This document shows, piece after piece, positions 1 to 6,598 of a stretch of 9,781 bases of DNA. The position numbers were made by a program, and so were the translations under genes. The first letter of the stretch is position 1, and each line of letters opens with the position of its first letter. The DNA comes from JBBQIY01 sp964618405 (GTDB lineage: Bacteria; Verrucomicrobiota; Kiritimatiellia; RFP12; UBA3636): NCBI GenBank assembly GCA_964618405.1, contig CAZUAY010000147.1:1-9781 (forward strand), in the 5' to 3' direction. Under the pieces are notes generated by a model, which was not told the origin of the DNA, made no database searches, and saw only the letters and a list, made by a program, of their open reading frames with translations.

Positions 1-327
1 AGTCGCTAGTGGCTAGTCGCTAGTACTGTCCCGGACGACTCCCGCCTCACCGAGGCCAGCCGCAGGGGAGAAGGGGAGAAGTAGCGAGTTGCGAGTTGTG
101 AGTTGCGAGTGAACGAGCCTGTAGCCGCGATCGGTGATCGCGGATGATTCCGGCCTCACCGAGGCCAGCTACAGGGGGGAAGTTGCGCGTAAACGAAAAC
201 GGGTTGGAAAATCCGTTCCCCGTTCTCGCAACTCACAACTCGCTACTCGCTACTCGCCACTTCTTCCGTTCTCGCCACTTCTTCCGTTCTCGCAACTCAC
301 AACTCGCCACTCGCTACTCGCAACTTC
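1..327. repeat. Gene-free repeat region downstream of korB
   Basis: No credible gene lies here. The stretch is built from short degenerate words of the GAGTTGCGAGT / CGCTAGT type. AGTCGCTAGT occurs at 1-10 and 15-24. GCGAGTT-type units run through 80-110, and their reverse complements fill 221-327. Within the latter, 221-243 is repeated exactly at 285-307 (23 bp, 64 bp apart), and 254-271 is repeated directly at 272-289 (18 bp). The right end touches the korB stop codon. The opposing orientations would let the korB mRNA 3' end fold on itself, but no U-run makes it a classical terminator. Short open frames here are made of the repeats themselves. Confidence 0.8.
118..175. repeat. Three-way-junction palindromic repeat (REP-like)
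   Basis: Arms 118-125 (CCTGTAGC) and 168-175 (GCTACAGG) are perfectly complementary. They enclose two further hairpins: 125-143 (CCGCGATC, loop GGT, GATCGCGG; base 125 is shared with the outer arm) and 152-166 (GGCCTC, loop ACC, GAGGCC). A second, diverged copy of the right half is seen at 36-70 (109 bp offset), with the CCTCACCGAGG core identical. This looks like a dispersed non-coding palindromic element of the kind that litters some PVC genomes. The taxonomic statement is from memory; the structure is directly visible. Confidence 0.7.
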
Positions 328-1185
328 TCAAGCAAACTGGGCGAAGAGCGGAAGCACGGTTTCTGGCACAAGCTTACGCTGTCGCAGCGGATGTTCGATT
401 TCTTCGAGCTTGTGCGCATTGTATACAGGCCTATCCTCGATGTAGAGAATGCCGAGTGGGTGTTGGTCGCTCGGGGTCATGGCCAATTGTAACGCTGCTT
501 GTTGATCCTTCGGGTCATAGCCTTCCTCCAGTTCGTAGGTGTGCTCACGATAGAACTGAGGCGTGCGAAGATGATCCCACGAGGGGCAGGTCTGCATGAT
601 GTGTACGAACGAGAAGCCTGGGTGGCTGATCGCCGCTTTAAGCAGGCCGACGAGGAGGTCGGGGCGGGCGGAGGTGCCTTGTCCGACAAAGCTGCACGAT
701 TGACTGATGGCGAGCGCCACCGGATTCATCGGCCAGGACATAACGCCTTCCGGCTGAATTCGCGTAATGGTTCCTGCAGGGGTCGTGGGCGAGGCTTGAC
801 CCTTGGTGAGGGCGTAGTAGAGGTTGTCATGAACGACGACGGTCATGTTAACGTTCCGACGGATCGCATGAAGGAAGTGGTTGCCACCCTCGCCGAAGGC
901 ACCGCCTTCACCCGCATGCACGATTACGGTGAGGTCGTCGGCAGCCATTTTGATGCCAGCGGCCGTTGCGACCTCGCGTCCGTGCAATCCGTTGAAGGTG
1001 TTGACGATCATGTAATGCGGCAGCTTAGGCGCTTGACCGATACCGGTGCAAATCACGACGCGGTCGGGTGGGAGGTTTAACTCCGTCAGGCTCTTCTTTA
1101 CTGAGTTAAGGATGGCGAAGTTGCCACATCCCGGGCACCACGCGATGGGAACCGCGCTTTTGTAATCTGTTATATTCACGCTCAT
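328..1185 (-). CDS. korB: 2-oxoacid:ferredoxin oxidoreductase, beta (TPP-binding) subunit
   Basis: This 285-residue protein is the thiamine-diphosphate and Fe-S subunit of a two-subunit 2-oxoacid:acceptor oxidoreductase, a cytoplasmic enzyme that oxidatively decarboxylates a 2-oxoacid to an acyl-CoA and reduces ferredoxin (or works in reverse). Visible marks are WCPGCGNF at residues 16-23, GIGQAPKLPHY at 48-58, the FNGLHGR segment at 64-70, the TPP/Mg motif region around 92-103 (GEGGAFGEGGNH) and HDNLYYALTKGQASP at 119-133. Cys17, Cys20 and Cys200 fit the usual cluster ligands. The Cys that often follows GIG is Gln51 here, with Cys46 nearby; I recall a subfamily with GIGQ, so this need not be a defect. 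The usual GDG reads GEG. The start is supported by AGAGGTGA upstream, and the ATG overlaps the korA stop (ATGA), which indicates translational coupling. The substrate (2-oxoglutarate or another 2-oxoacid) cannot be fixed from sequence. Confidence 0.93.
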   Translation of the reverse strand: MSVNITDYKSAVPIAWCPGCGNFAILNSVKKSLTELNLPPDRVVICTGIGQAPKLPHYMIVNTFNGLHGREVATAAGIKMAADDLTVIVHAGEGGAFGEGGNHFLHAIRRNVNMTVVVHDNLYYALTKGQASPTTPAGTITRIQPEGVMSWPMNPVALAISQSCSFVGQGTSARPDLLVGLLKAAISHPGFSFVHIMQTCPSWDHLRTPQFYREHTYELEEGYDPKDQQAALQLAMTPSDQHPLGILYIEDRPVYNAHKLEEIEHPLRQRKLVPETVLPLFAQFA

Positions 1186-2879
1186 GACATCACCTCTTGG
1201 GTCAGTTGTTCAATAAGATACTCAACAGTGAAGGGGCGTCCCGTCACACTCCGGATTTCGTGGTCGACGCCACGCAGTGTCACTTCGCGCAGTAAAGAAA
1301 CGAGTCCGCCCTCAGGGCTATTTTCGACGACTGTTATTGAGGCAGCGGACTTAATGATGGCACTGATCGGTTCCGTTGGTAAGGGCCAGAGCCAGCGAAG
1401 GTTCATGTGGGCGATGCCAGCACCGTTGGCGTTGAGTTGCGTCAGCGCTTCTGCCACCGACTCGTAACTGCTTCCCCACGTGATCACCAGGGGGCGGCCC
1501 TTGACTTCTCCCGTAACGTCGGGCGCCCAAGCGACCTTCTCTACTTCGGCTGCCTTACGCAGACGCTTACGAACCATGCGTTCGGCGACTTCGCCTGACT
1601 CGGTCATGTGTCCTTCTTCATCGTGCTCATCAGAATCCACAATAACCGTGTGGTGCGAATCGCCCGGCGCGGCCATGGGCGAGATGCCAGAATCGGACTG
1701 CTCGTATCGGCGGTAGGTTGCGAGATCTTTCAGCGCTTCTGGCGTTAGCAAGTGGCGTTCGCGAGGCAGATCCGCGACAGACGGCATTGCCATCGAGACG
1801 GAAGTGTCGATTTGAAGCTGATCGCTCAAGACCAGAACGGGGACCTGAAAACGTTCGGCGAGATCGAAGGCGTGTGCTGTGACGGCGATGCAATCTTGCA
1901 CGCTGTTCGGTGCGAGTACGATACGCGTAAAAATGCCGTGTCCAGCAAAGCGAACGAAATTCAAATCGCTTTGCGCTGTGCGGGTTGGTAAGCCTGTAGC
2001 GGGTCCTGGGCGCTGACCCAGCACGATCACGCCTGGTGTTTCGATCATACCGAGGAGCGAAAGTCCTTCGACCATGAGTGCGAAGCCACCGCCTGAGGTG
2101 GCGGTCATGGCTCGGGCGCCGGCGTATGCTGCACCCGCCACCATATTGATGGCGGAAATCTCATCCTCCGACTGCTCAATCACGATGCCTGCTTGTTTCT
2201 GGAAGTCGGCTAGATCATCGAGGATAGCGGTTGCGGGGCTCATGGGGTAGCCAGCGTAGAAGGTCACGCCGCCGGCGACTGCTCCCAGTGCCAAGGCCTG
2301 ATGGCCATTCACCCAGAGGCGGCCTTGTTCACCCTTGCTAGGTGGGAGAGCAAACGGTTTTTTACCTTCCCAAGCCTGAGCGGCAGCATAGCCTATTTTC
2401 AGCGCCTTAAGGTTAGGCTCTAGTTTGGCGGCATCATCGCCAAAACGCTCACGGATTAGCGGTTCCAGCACGGCTGGATCGAGGCCGATGAGGCCTGCCA
2501 CGAGTGCCGCCGCTATGGTGTTTTCGACGCGTGGAGAGCCGGCTTCGACCGCCAGTTGTGCGAGAGGCAACGGTGCGCGGCGCGGATGCTCCCACGCCTC
2601 GTTGCACAGAACGACACCCTGTTCGGTTAGGCCAGGTGCGAGCTGTTCGACAGCATCTTGCGTAAGGGCCACGAGGATATCAAGACGATTGGTCACGCCA
2701 GCGCAGGGCTGGTCGGACACGCGGAGATGGGTGAAATTCAAGCCGCCTCGAATACGCGATTCTGCATCGCTGTATGCGTTGATGTGCCAACCACTACGGG
2801 TGATCGCTTTTCCCAGTAGCTCTGCTGCGGTGTGCATGCCTTGTCCGGCTGCGCCGGCAATGCGGATATTAATGTCCAT
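1182..2879 (-). CDS. korA: 2-oxoacid:ferredoxin oxidoreductase, fused gamma-alpha subunit
   Basis: At 565 residues this is the large subunit partner of KorB, with the gamma domain fused N-terminally to the alpha (pyrimidine-binding) domain as in two-subunit enzymes. The gamma domain covers about residues 1-170 and begins with IRIAGAAGQGMHTAAELLG and a SRIRGGLNF segment. A linker follows at about 171-187. The alpha domain starts near 188, with YPMSP at 211-215 (the usual YPITP position), EDEISAINMVAGAAYAGARA at about 238-257, TSGGGFALMVEG at 261-272 and GPATGLPTRTAQSDL at 292-306. The C-terminal part (about 455-565) resembles a transketolase C-terminal domain. GAGGACAAC lies upstream of the ATG. 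The superoxide dismutase gene ends 47 bp upstream with no terminator visible, so korAB may be read together with it. Confidence 0.93.
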   Translation of the reverse strand: MDINIRIAGAAGQGMHTAAELLGKAITRSGWHINAYSDAESRIRGGLNFTHLRVSDQPCAGVTNRLDILVALTQDAVEQLAPGLTEQGVVLCNEAWEHPRRAPLPLAQLAVEAGSPRVENTIAAALVAGLIGLDPAVLEPLIRERFGDDAAKLEPNLKALKIGYAAAQAWEGKKPFALPPSKGEQGRLWVNGHQALALGAVAGGVTFYAGYPMSPATAILDDLADFQKQAGIVIEQSEDEISAINMVAGAAYAGARAMTATSGGGFALMVEGLSLLGMIETPGVIVLGQRPGPATGLPTRTAQSDLNFVRFAGHGIFTRIVLAPNSVQDCIAVTAHAFDLAERFQVPVLVLSDQLQIDTSVSMAMPSVADLPRERHLLTPEALKDLATYRRYEQSDSGISPMAAPGDSHHTVIVDSDEHDEEGHMTESGEVAERMVRKRLRKAAEVEKVAWAPDVTGEVKGRPLVITWGSSYESVAEALTQLNANGAGIAHMNLRWLWPLPTEPISAIIKSAASITVVENSPEGGLVSLLREVTLRGVDHEIRSVTGRPFTVEYLIEQLTQEVMS

Positions 2880-2926
2880 GTGTTGTCCTCGTTAATAAAA
2901 AGGGTAAGCTCTATAGTTAAGATGTT

Positions 2927-3622
2927 TTATTGTAACCGTTCTGCTGCAAAATCCCAGTTGGCCAAATGATCCAAAAAAGCGACAACAAAATCTGTGCGTC
3001 GATTCTGGTAATCAAGATAATAGGCGTGTTCCCATACGTCACAGGTCAGGAGAGCGGTTTGCCCGTGGGCCAGCGGCGTATCTGCATTCGCTGTTTTCAC
3101 AACCTTCAATGCCTCACCCTCTTGCACCAACCAAACCCAACCGCTGCCAAACTGTGCTCCTGCGGCAGCCACGAATGCCGCTTTGAATTCCTCGAAGCTG
3201 CCAAAGGATTGCTTGATCAGCTCCATCAAGCGTCCCGTCGGTTCGCCTCCGCCCTTGGCTTTCATGCTCTGCCAGAAGAAGCTATGGTTCCACACTTGTG
3301 CCGCATTGTTAAATACAGATTCTTGTCCAGCCGAGCCGGAGGTCTGTCGGACAATTTCCTCCAAGGGCAGCGAGGCGAGAGGCGTGTTCGCCACCAACTT
3401 GTTCAGGTTGTTCACGTAGCCTTGATGATGTTTGCCGTAATGAAAAGCTAAAGTATTTGCGCTGATAAAGGGCTCGAGCGCATCCTGCGCATAAGGCAAG
3501 GCAGGTAAGGTAAACGCTTGCGCGGGTACCGCTGGCGCGGCCGGCTGGGCGTCAACCGCCAGGCCGACAAGCGGTAGTGTTGCTAGGAAACATAAAATCG
3601 TTTTTTGAATATTTTTTTTCAT
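2927..3622 (-). CDS. sodB: Exported Fe-type superoxide dismutase
   Basis: The 231-residue protein dismutates superoxide to hydrogen peroxide and oxygen. The mature domain begins near residue 36 and matches the Fe/Mn family along its full length. Metal ligands by family alignment are His61 (FHYGKHH), His113 (QVWNHSFFW), Asp195 and His199 (DVWEHAYYLDY), with gateway Tyr69. Gln109 in NNAAQVWNH together with Ala180 in TANADTP is the Fe-type pattern; Mn enzymes carry the glutamine at the second place. An N-terminal stretch with lysines, a hydrophobic core (residues 8-22) and a VDA|Q site at 23-26 looks like a signal peptide, so the enzyme probably acts in the periplasm. The start has AAAGGAGT 5 bp upstream, overlapping the stop region of the preceding oxidoreductase gene 10 bp away, so the two are almost surely co-transcribed. 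Iron versus cambialistic use is inferred. Confidence 0.93.
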   Translation of the reverse strand: MKKNIQKTILCFLATLPLVGLAVDAQPAAPAVPAQAFTLPALPYAQDALEPFISANTLAFHYGKHHQGYVNNLNKLVANTPLASLPLEEIVRQTSGSAGQESVFNNAAQVWNHSFFWQSMKAKGGGEPTGRLMELIKQSFGSFEEFKAAFVAAAGAQFGSGWVWLVQEGEALKVVKTANADTPLAHGQTALLTCDVWEHAYYLDYQNRRTDFVVAFLDHLANWDFAAERLQ

Positions 3623-3632
3623 TTTGACTCCT

Positions 3633-4640
3633 TTAATTAAGTTTTACCACCATCTTCCCTACGTTTGTTCCTTGGAAGAGCCCGAGAAAAGCCTCGACAG
3701 CATTCTCGATTCCTTCAACCACGGTCTCTTTGTTCTTCAGCTTCCCCTCACGATAGTAGCCACCGAGTTCTTTTTCAAAGGCTGCTTGTTGGTCAATCCA
3801 ATCAAAAACAAGCACACCCTTCATGGTCAGCCGCTTCGTGATGATATAAAAAAGATTGGTAGGACCGGCCTGTGGTCGTTTCACGTTGTAGCCTGAAATT
3901 CCTCCGCAAGCGATGATTCGTCCATGCAATCGCATGGACGTGAGTGCCGCTTCGAGCGTTTCACCTCCCACGTTGTCGAAGTACACGTCGATCCCGTCCG
4001 GTGCCGCCTGAGGCAATAGTTTTTGAATCGGCCCAGTTTTGTAATTAAACGCAACATCAAAGCCGCATTCTTCTTTCAAAAACGCCACCTTCTCGTCTGA
4101 TCCGGCAGAGCCGATCACGTGGCATCCGCGCAATTTGGCCAACTGGCCAGCGACATTCCCAACCGCTCCGGCTGCGCCGGAGAGATAAACGATATCGCCC
4201 GCCTTCAGCTCAGCAAGCTCTAAACCAGCCCAAGCGGTCATACCCGTCATGCCGAGAAGGCCGAGATAGAGCGAAAGCGGTTGAAGATCGCCGTTAACTC
4301 GAATGAGGTCTTTGGGTGAGGCGATTGCATATTCTCGCCAGCCGTAAGAGGAGGTGACGATATCACCGGGCTTGAATTCTTTGGCCCGTGATTCGATGAC
4401 TTCACCGACTGCGGCACCTTCCAAAGGCTGGCCCAATTCAAACTGCGGAACATAGGATCGACCTGCATTCATGCGGCTACGCATGTAAGGGTCGACTGAC
4501 ATGAAAATATTGCGCACCAGAACTTGCTGATCGCTCAGCGGTTCTAGCGTGGTCTCGGCCATCGTGAAGTCGGCCGAAGACGGCATCCCACGGGGACGGG
4601 CAACTAATCGAATTTCGCGGCTAATAATTTTTGACATCAT
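3633..4640 (-). CDS. NADP-dependent oxidoreductase, zinc-independent MDR family (CurA / prostaglandin-reductase type)
   Basis: This 335-residue protein belongs to the medium-chain dehydrogenase/reductase superfamily, in the branch with leukotriene-B4 12-hydroxydehydrogenase and curcumin reductase, which reduce the double bond of enones and enals with NADPH. It shows the N-terminal catalytic domain with MSVDPYMRSRM at 47-57, LLGMTGMTAWAGL at 128-140, the Rossmann glycine motif AAGAVG at 156-161, the cofactor-phosphate-side segment GSAGSDEK at 177-184, YFDNVGGE at 220-227 and GRIIACGGISGYN at 240-252. No structural-zinc cysteine cluster is present. The length is normal for the family. Two tandem ATGs (4638-4640 and 4635-4637) follow AAAGGTGTC, and the second has the better spacing, so the true protein may lack Met1. 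It is the first gene of the run into sodB and korAB. The physiological substrate is unknown; a role in detoxifying reactive carbonyls or quinones would fit the superoxide dismutase neighbour. Confidence 0.92.
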   Translation of the reverse strand: MMSKIISREIRLVARPRGMPSSADFTMAETTLEPLSDQQVLVRNIFMSVDPYMRSRMNAGRSYVPQFELGQPLEGAAVGEVIESRAKEFKPGDIVTSSYGWREYAIASPKDLIRVNGDLQPLSLYLGLLGMTGMTAWAGLELAELKAGDIVYLSGAAGAVGNVAGQLAKLRGCHVIGSAGSDEKVAFLKEECGFDVAFNYKTGPIQKLLPQAAPDGIDVYFDNVGGETLEAALTSMRLHGRIIACGGISGYNVKRPQAGPTNLFYIITKRLTMKGVLVFDWIDQQAAFEKELGGYYREGKLKNKETVVEGIENAVEAFLGLFQGTNVGKMVVKLN

Positions 4641-4789
4641 GACACCTTTCTGTTTTCATCTTTGAAAGATTATTTTTACCACAAACCGTCGCTGGCGTCT
4701 ATTCATTTTTTAAAAGCGTTAGGAAAGCGTTAGGAAAGCGTTAGGAAAAAAGCGTTAGGAAACCGGGAAAGCAAAACTCACCGACGTGG
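4641..4789. repeat. Spacer upstream of the oxidoreductase operon, with four 11-bp repeats
   Basis: Four copies of AAAGCGTTAGG lie at 4713-4723, 4724-4734, 4735-4745 and 4749-4759. The first three are perfect head-to-tail copies and the fourth is offset by three A residues. They sit about 75-120 bp upstream of the curA-like start, in the place where an upstream regulatory site could lie. They may equally be a simple tandem repeat. A 13-bp palindrome ATCTTTGAAAGAT at 4658-4670 lies 18 bp from the start codon. No clear -35/-10 pair was found for the operon. Confidence 0.7.
4658..4670. promoter_or_regulatory. Small palindrome before the oxidoreductase start (possible operator)
   Basis: ATCTTTGAAAGAT is a perfect inverted repeat with a single central base, 18 bp upstream of the first ATG and next to an A/T-rich TAAAAATAAT stretch (minus strand, 4669-4678) that could hold a -10. 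The position would suit a repressor site for the operon. It is short and could be chance. Confidence 0.25.
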
Positions 4790-4825
4790 TTACCGACGAT
4801 ATCCCGCCGACGGCGAAAATTTCAT
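4790..4825 (-). pseudogene. Relic 5' end of a four-helix-bundle protein gene (11 codons)
   Basis: The segment reads MKFSPSAGYRR and then TAA at 4790-4792. It sits behind the same GAGGAGGTCATT ribosome binding site as the complete four-helix-bundle gene that starts at 6598. The surrounding 80 bp (4793-4872) match 6566-6645 with three mismatches. After the eleventh codon the sequence no longer resembles the intact gene; beyond it lie the AAAGCGTTAGG repeats. The simplest reading is a duplicated gene whose body was lost, leaving its leader and start. A functional leader peptide cannot be excluded but nothing supports one. Confidence 0.75.
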
Positions 4826-4872
4826 AATGACCTCCTCTGGTTTGTTGGTTTCGATAATAGCGATATTGTCGA
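4793..4872. repeat. 80-bp duplication, left copy
   Basis: This copy matches 6566-6645 at a constant offset of 1773 bp, with 77 of 80 positions identical (differences T/C, G/T and T/C). It covers the first codons, ribosome binding site and leader hairpin of the four-helix-bundle gene. Confidence 0.95.
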
Positions 4873-4875
4873 AAC
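4848..4875. repeat. Leader hairpin of the relic copy
   Basis: A 12-bp stem (4848-4859 with 4864-4875, one G-T wobble) closes a four-base loop GCGA. The matching place in the right copy (6624-6645) forms a shorter stem with one mismatch. The hairpin lies directly upstream of the ribosome binding site, so it could affect translation or mRNA stability. It belongs to the TCGATA-rich palindrome family of this region. Confidence 0.7.
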
Positions 4876-4920
4876 AATTCCCCTGCCAAAGCTAGGGCCT
4901 AAAACCTAAGACCTCTCTCC

Positions 4921-4947
4921 CATCGCCCAACATTCAAGGCCAGCGAC
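4921..4947 (-). repeat. Promoter-bearing intergenic repeat, decayed copy
   Basis: These 27 bp match 6930-6956 with one mismatch and share the CATCGCCCAA...TTCAAGG core with 5758-5776. Read on the minus strand it holds TTGAAT, but 17 bp on the -10 reads AGGTCT instead of TAAGAT. It begins just after the stop of the 255-residue gene and points at the four-helix-bundle relic, so the promoter appears to have decayed along with its gene. Confidence 0.75.
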
Positions 4948-4950
4948 CGT

Positions 4951-5718
4951 TCACCAAGGCTTCCAGCCACGCTTTTCGAGCCAAGCTAAAGAGGAAGCAA
5001 TCGAAGCACTCTGATCCGGCTTGATTCGAAACGCATTCCATTTGCCGTCGTGTTTGCAATAGAGACATTTTCCGCCAAAAGAATACCCCGCAGAATCCTC
5101 GGCTGTAAAGTCCACCAAAATGCGCTCCTCCGCTTCATCAATCTCGCGGAGACTCGGCTTCCGATGATACTCGTACCAGCCTCGCGGCTTGGCGATGACG
5201 GGAATCGGCACCTCGAAAACATGGAACAAAACTTCGGGGACACCGAAAACAGTCCCCTTCAGAATTGGGTGATACAGAAGCGGCCCCTGCCGTTCAAAAA
5301 GCAATCTGGAACGCTGATCACGAAGGGTCTTGCGGATGCTCAGATCGAGACGCCCTAAGCCGTGAAACGTCCCCTTCCTGTCGCCAGCCACACATTTCCC
5401 GATCCCGCGAATGGTTCCCTCATATTCTTCACTCCAATCCCCAGAGCCCCGCTCAACCTCCAGCAAAAAGGCAGCGGGCTTATCGGCAAGCGGCGTCACT
5501 CGAGCAACGCCGCCGAAATCGCCCGTGCCATCGGGATCCGACTCCAAATAAAATCGTCCACGTCGTGCTTGAACTCGATATCCCAACGCTGTCAGCACAG
5601 GCGAGTCGTGAATCGCCTGCCCTAAACCCTCGACAACAGCCTGCGTCTCCTGAACATCCAATTTCCGAACCGCTGGACGCGCAATGCGCGCCGGCCAACC
5701 TCCATGTCTTCCTCCCAT
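4951..5718 (-). CDS. Protein of unknown function, 255 residues
   Basis: I do not recognise this protein. It looks genuinely coding: it has AAGGAG 8 bp before the ATG, a plausible promoter 28-56 bp upstream of the start codon (5746-5774), and a balanced soluble composition without a signal peptide or membrane segment. The first 20 residues are Arg/Gly-rich. The middle (about 40-175) is rich in alternating hydrophobic and polar residues, suggesting beta structure, with LLEVERGSGDWSEEYEG at 85-101 and LLYHPILKGTVFGVPEVLFHVFEVP at about 147-171. Residues 191-203 hold an acidic patch (EIDEAEERILVDF). A single CxxC at 218-221 (KCLYCKHDGKW) could help bind a metal only if a second pair came from elsewhere or from a dimer. 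The C-terminus is Trp-rich (LAWLEKRGWKPW). It stands alone between two copies of the intergenic repeat, which suggests a transposable or exchangeable gene unit. Confidence 0.75.
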   Translation of the reverse strand: MGGRHGGWPARIARPAVRKLDVQETQAVVEGLGQAIHDSPVLTALGYRVQARRGRFYLESDPDGTGDFGGVARVTPLADKPAAFLLEVERGSGDWSEEYEGTIRGIGKCVAGDRKGTFHGLGRLDLSIRKTLRDQRSRLLFERQGPLLYHPILKGTVFGVPEVLFHVFEVPIPVIAKPRGWYEYHRKPSLREIDEAEERILVDFTAEDSAGYSFGGKCLYCKHDGKWNAFRIKPDQSASIASSLAWLEKRGWKPW

Positions 5719-5732
5719 AAAGCATTCTCCTT

Positions 5733-5776
5733 TTCTGTTGCGTAAATCTTACCCCCTCATCGCCCAAAATTCAAGG
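5733..5776 (-). repeat. Promoter-bearing intergenic repeat, middle copy
   Basis: Bases 5744-5776 match 6916-6948 at 31 of 33 positions, and weaker similarity extends to about 5733. The repeat lies between the 255-residue gene and the end of the four-helix-bundle gene, in the same orientation as the other two copies. Confidence 0.8.
5746..5774 (-). promoter_or_regulatory. Sigma70-like promoter for the 255-residue gene
   Basis: On the minus strand the repeat reads TTGAAT (5769-5774), a 17-bp spacer, then TAAGAT (5746-5751). Both hexamers are close to consensus and the spacing is ideal. The start codon follows 28 bp after the -10. The same promoter is kept at 6918-6946, which supports a function for the repeat. 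Confidence 0.55.
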
Positions 5777-5820
5777 ACTGCAAATCATCTCTCCAACCCC
5801 GCAAGGTTACTCCCCAGCTT

Positions 5821-5858
5821 TCGATACTATCGATAATATCGATACTGTCGACAATATC
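5821..5858. repeat. TCGATA palindromic array at the 3' end of the four-helix-bundle gene
   Basis: The stretch consists of overlapping TATCGATA, TATCGATA and TGTCGACA palindromes. It begins 2 bp past the stop codon on the minus strand and could form a hairpin in the mRNA 3' end. Related sequence occurs at 4851-4872, 6624-6645 and 6706-6727, all near this gene or its relic. Confidence 0.75.
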
Positions 5859-5860
5859 GC

Positions 5861-6598
5861 CTACTTCTCGATCGGTCGTACGCACGTGCAATCGGGGTAA
5901 CCAGTGCAGCCCCAAAACTCCTTACCCGCATTTGCCCCCGTCTTGGCCTTACGCCTGCACATGAGCTTACCACAATCGGGGCAGATCGGATTTTCGCTGG
6001 ACTTGCCACGCGCCTCCAACCGCACAGCCGTCAGTTGCTCGCGGAATCCGCCTTCCTGCTCGAAAGTCTCGCCCAGCGCGGCAAGTTGCCGCACGAGCGT
6101 ATGGGTGGCGCGTCCAACGATGATGAGGAGCGCGTTCGCAACGACCAGTGAATCATCAGATTCCAACCACTGCGCAAACTTCCTCTGCTGAGCCAGAAGG
6201 TGCAGGCACGAATCACGCACATAATCATCGCCGTATCCTGGGCGATCCAGACGGATTCCGAATATAGCTTTAGCCTCCGCACTGTCCTTTCCCCAAGGTG
6301 CCTGACCGTGCCGTAAGATCCAATCTTCATAATCGCTCTGTAATTCCGCGAGACTGGCTCGAGCCACATCGGTGAGTTTCATTTCCGTTTCCTTGGAAGT
6401 GGCCGCCCGGGCCGAACCCTCCACGATGTTGACCTTGCCCGAGCGTGCCGCCTGCGTCATCTGGTCGTATTGCCGGCCCGTTGGGTCGAACGGCCTTGTC
6501 AGGAACTTCTGGCAGAAGCGGTAGGTGGCGAACTGCGCGATGCTCGCCAGCACCCACGAGTCAAGCCGACGATACCCCGCCGACGGCGAAAATTTCAT
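5861..6598 (-). CDS. Four-helix-bundle suffix-type protein with C-terminal topoisomerase-like C4 zinc finger
   Basis: The 245-residue protein is related to the S23-like four-helix-bundle proteins, with the longer suffix layout I recall from several PVC and Bacteroidota genomes. Residues 11-95 are helical: WVLASIAQFATYRFCQKFL, then DQMTQAARSGKVNIVEGSARA at 45-65, then TDVARASLAELQSDYEDWIL. A second helical part spans about 120-195 (VANALLIIVGRATHTLVRQLAAL). The last 42 residues form a zf-C4 topoisomerase-type finger with Cys206, Cys209, Cys231 and Cys237 (ICPDCG, then WGCTGYPDC), which points to nucleic-acid binding. The start at 6598 is chosen because GAGGAGGTC lies 3 bp before ATG and because the duplicate copy preserves exactly this start; an upstream in-frame extension to 6721 runs through repeats and the promoter. 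The cellular role of this family is unknown. Confidence 0.85.
   Translation of the reverse strand: MKFSPSAGYRRLDSWVLASIAQFATYRFCQKFLTRPFDPTGRQYDQMTQAARSGKVNIVEGSARAATSKETEMKLTDVARASLAELQSDYEDWILRHGQAPWGKDSAEAKAIFGIRLDRPGYGDDYVRDSCLHLLAQQRKFAQWLESDDSLVVANALLIIVGRATHTLVRQLAALGETFEQEGGFREQLTAVRLEARGKSSENPICPDCGKLMCRRKAKTGANAGKEFWGCTGYPDCTCVRPIEK

Noticed and set aside
118..175. Cloverleaf-like fold as a tRNA gene
   Set aside because: It has two inner hairpins rather than three, no anticodon-loop or T-loop consensus and no CCA-type acceptor end. It is better explained as a palindromic repeat.
134..599. Plus-strand open frames across the left repeats
   Set aside because: They translate the tandem repeats into low-complexity Ser/Leu/Arg text and run antisense into korB.
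2880..2926. Terminator between sodB and korA
   Set aside because: No GC-rich hairpin followed by a U-run is visible in this 47-bp gap on the minus strand.
4713..4759. CRISPR array or integron attC site (GTTAGG words)
   Set aside because: The units are 11 bp with no unique spacers, there is no cas or integrase gene, and the GTTAGG words lack the paired inverted core sites and stem of attC.
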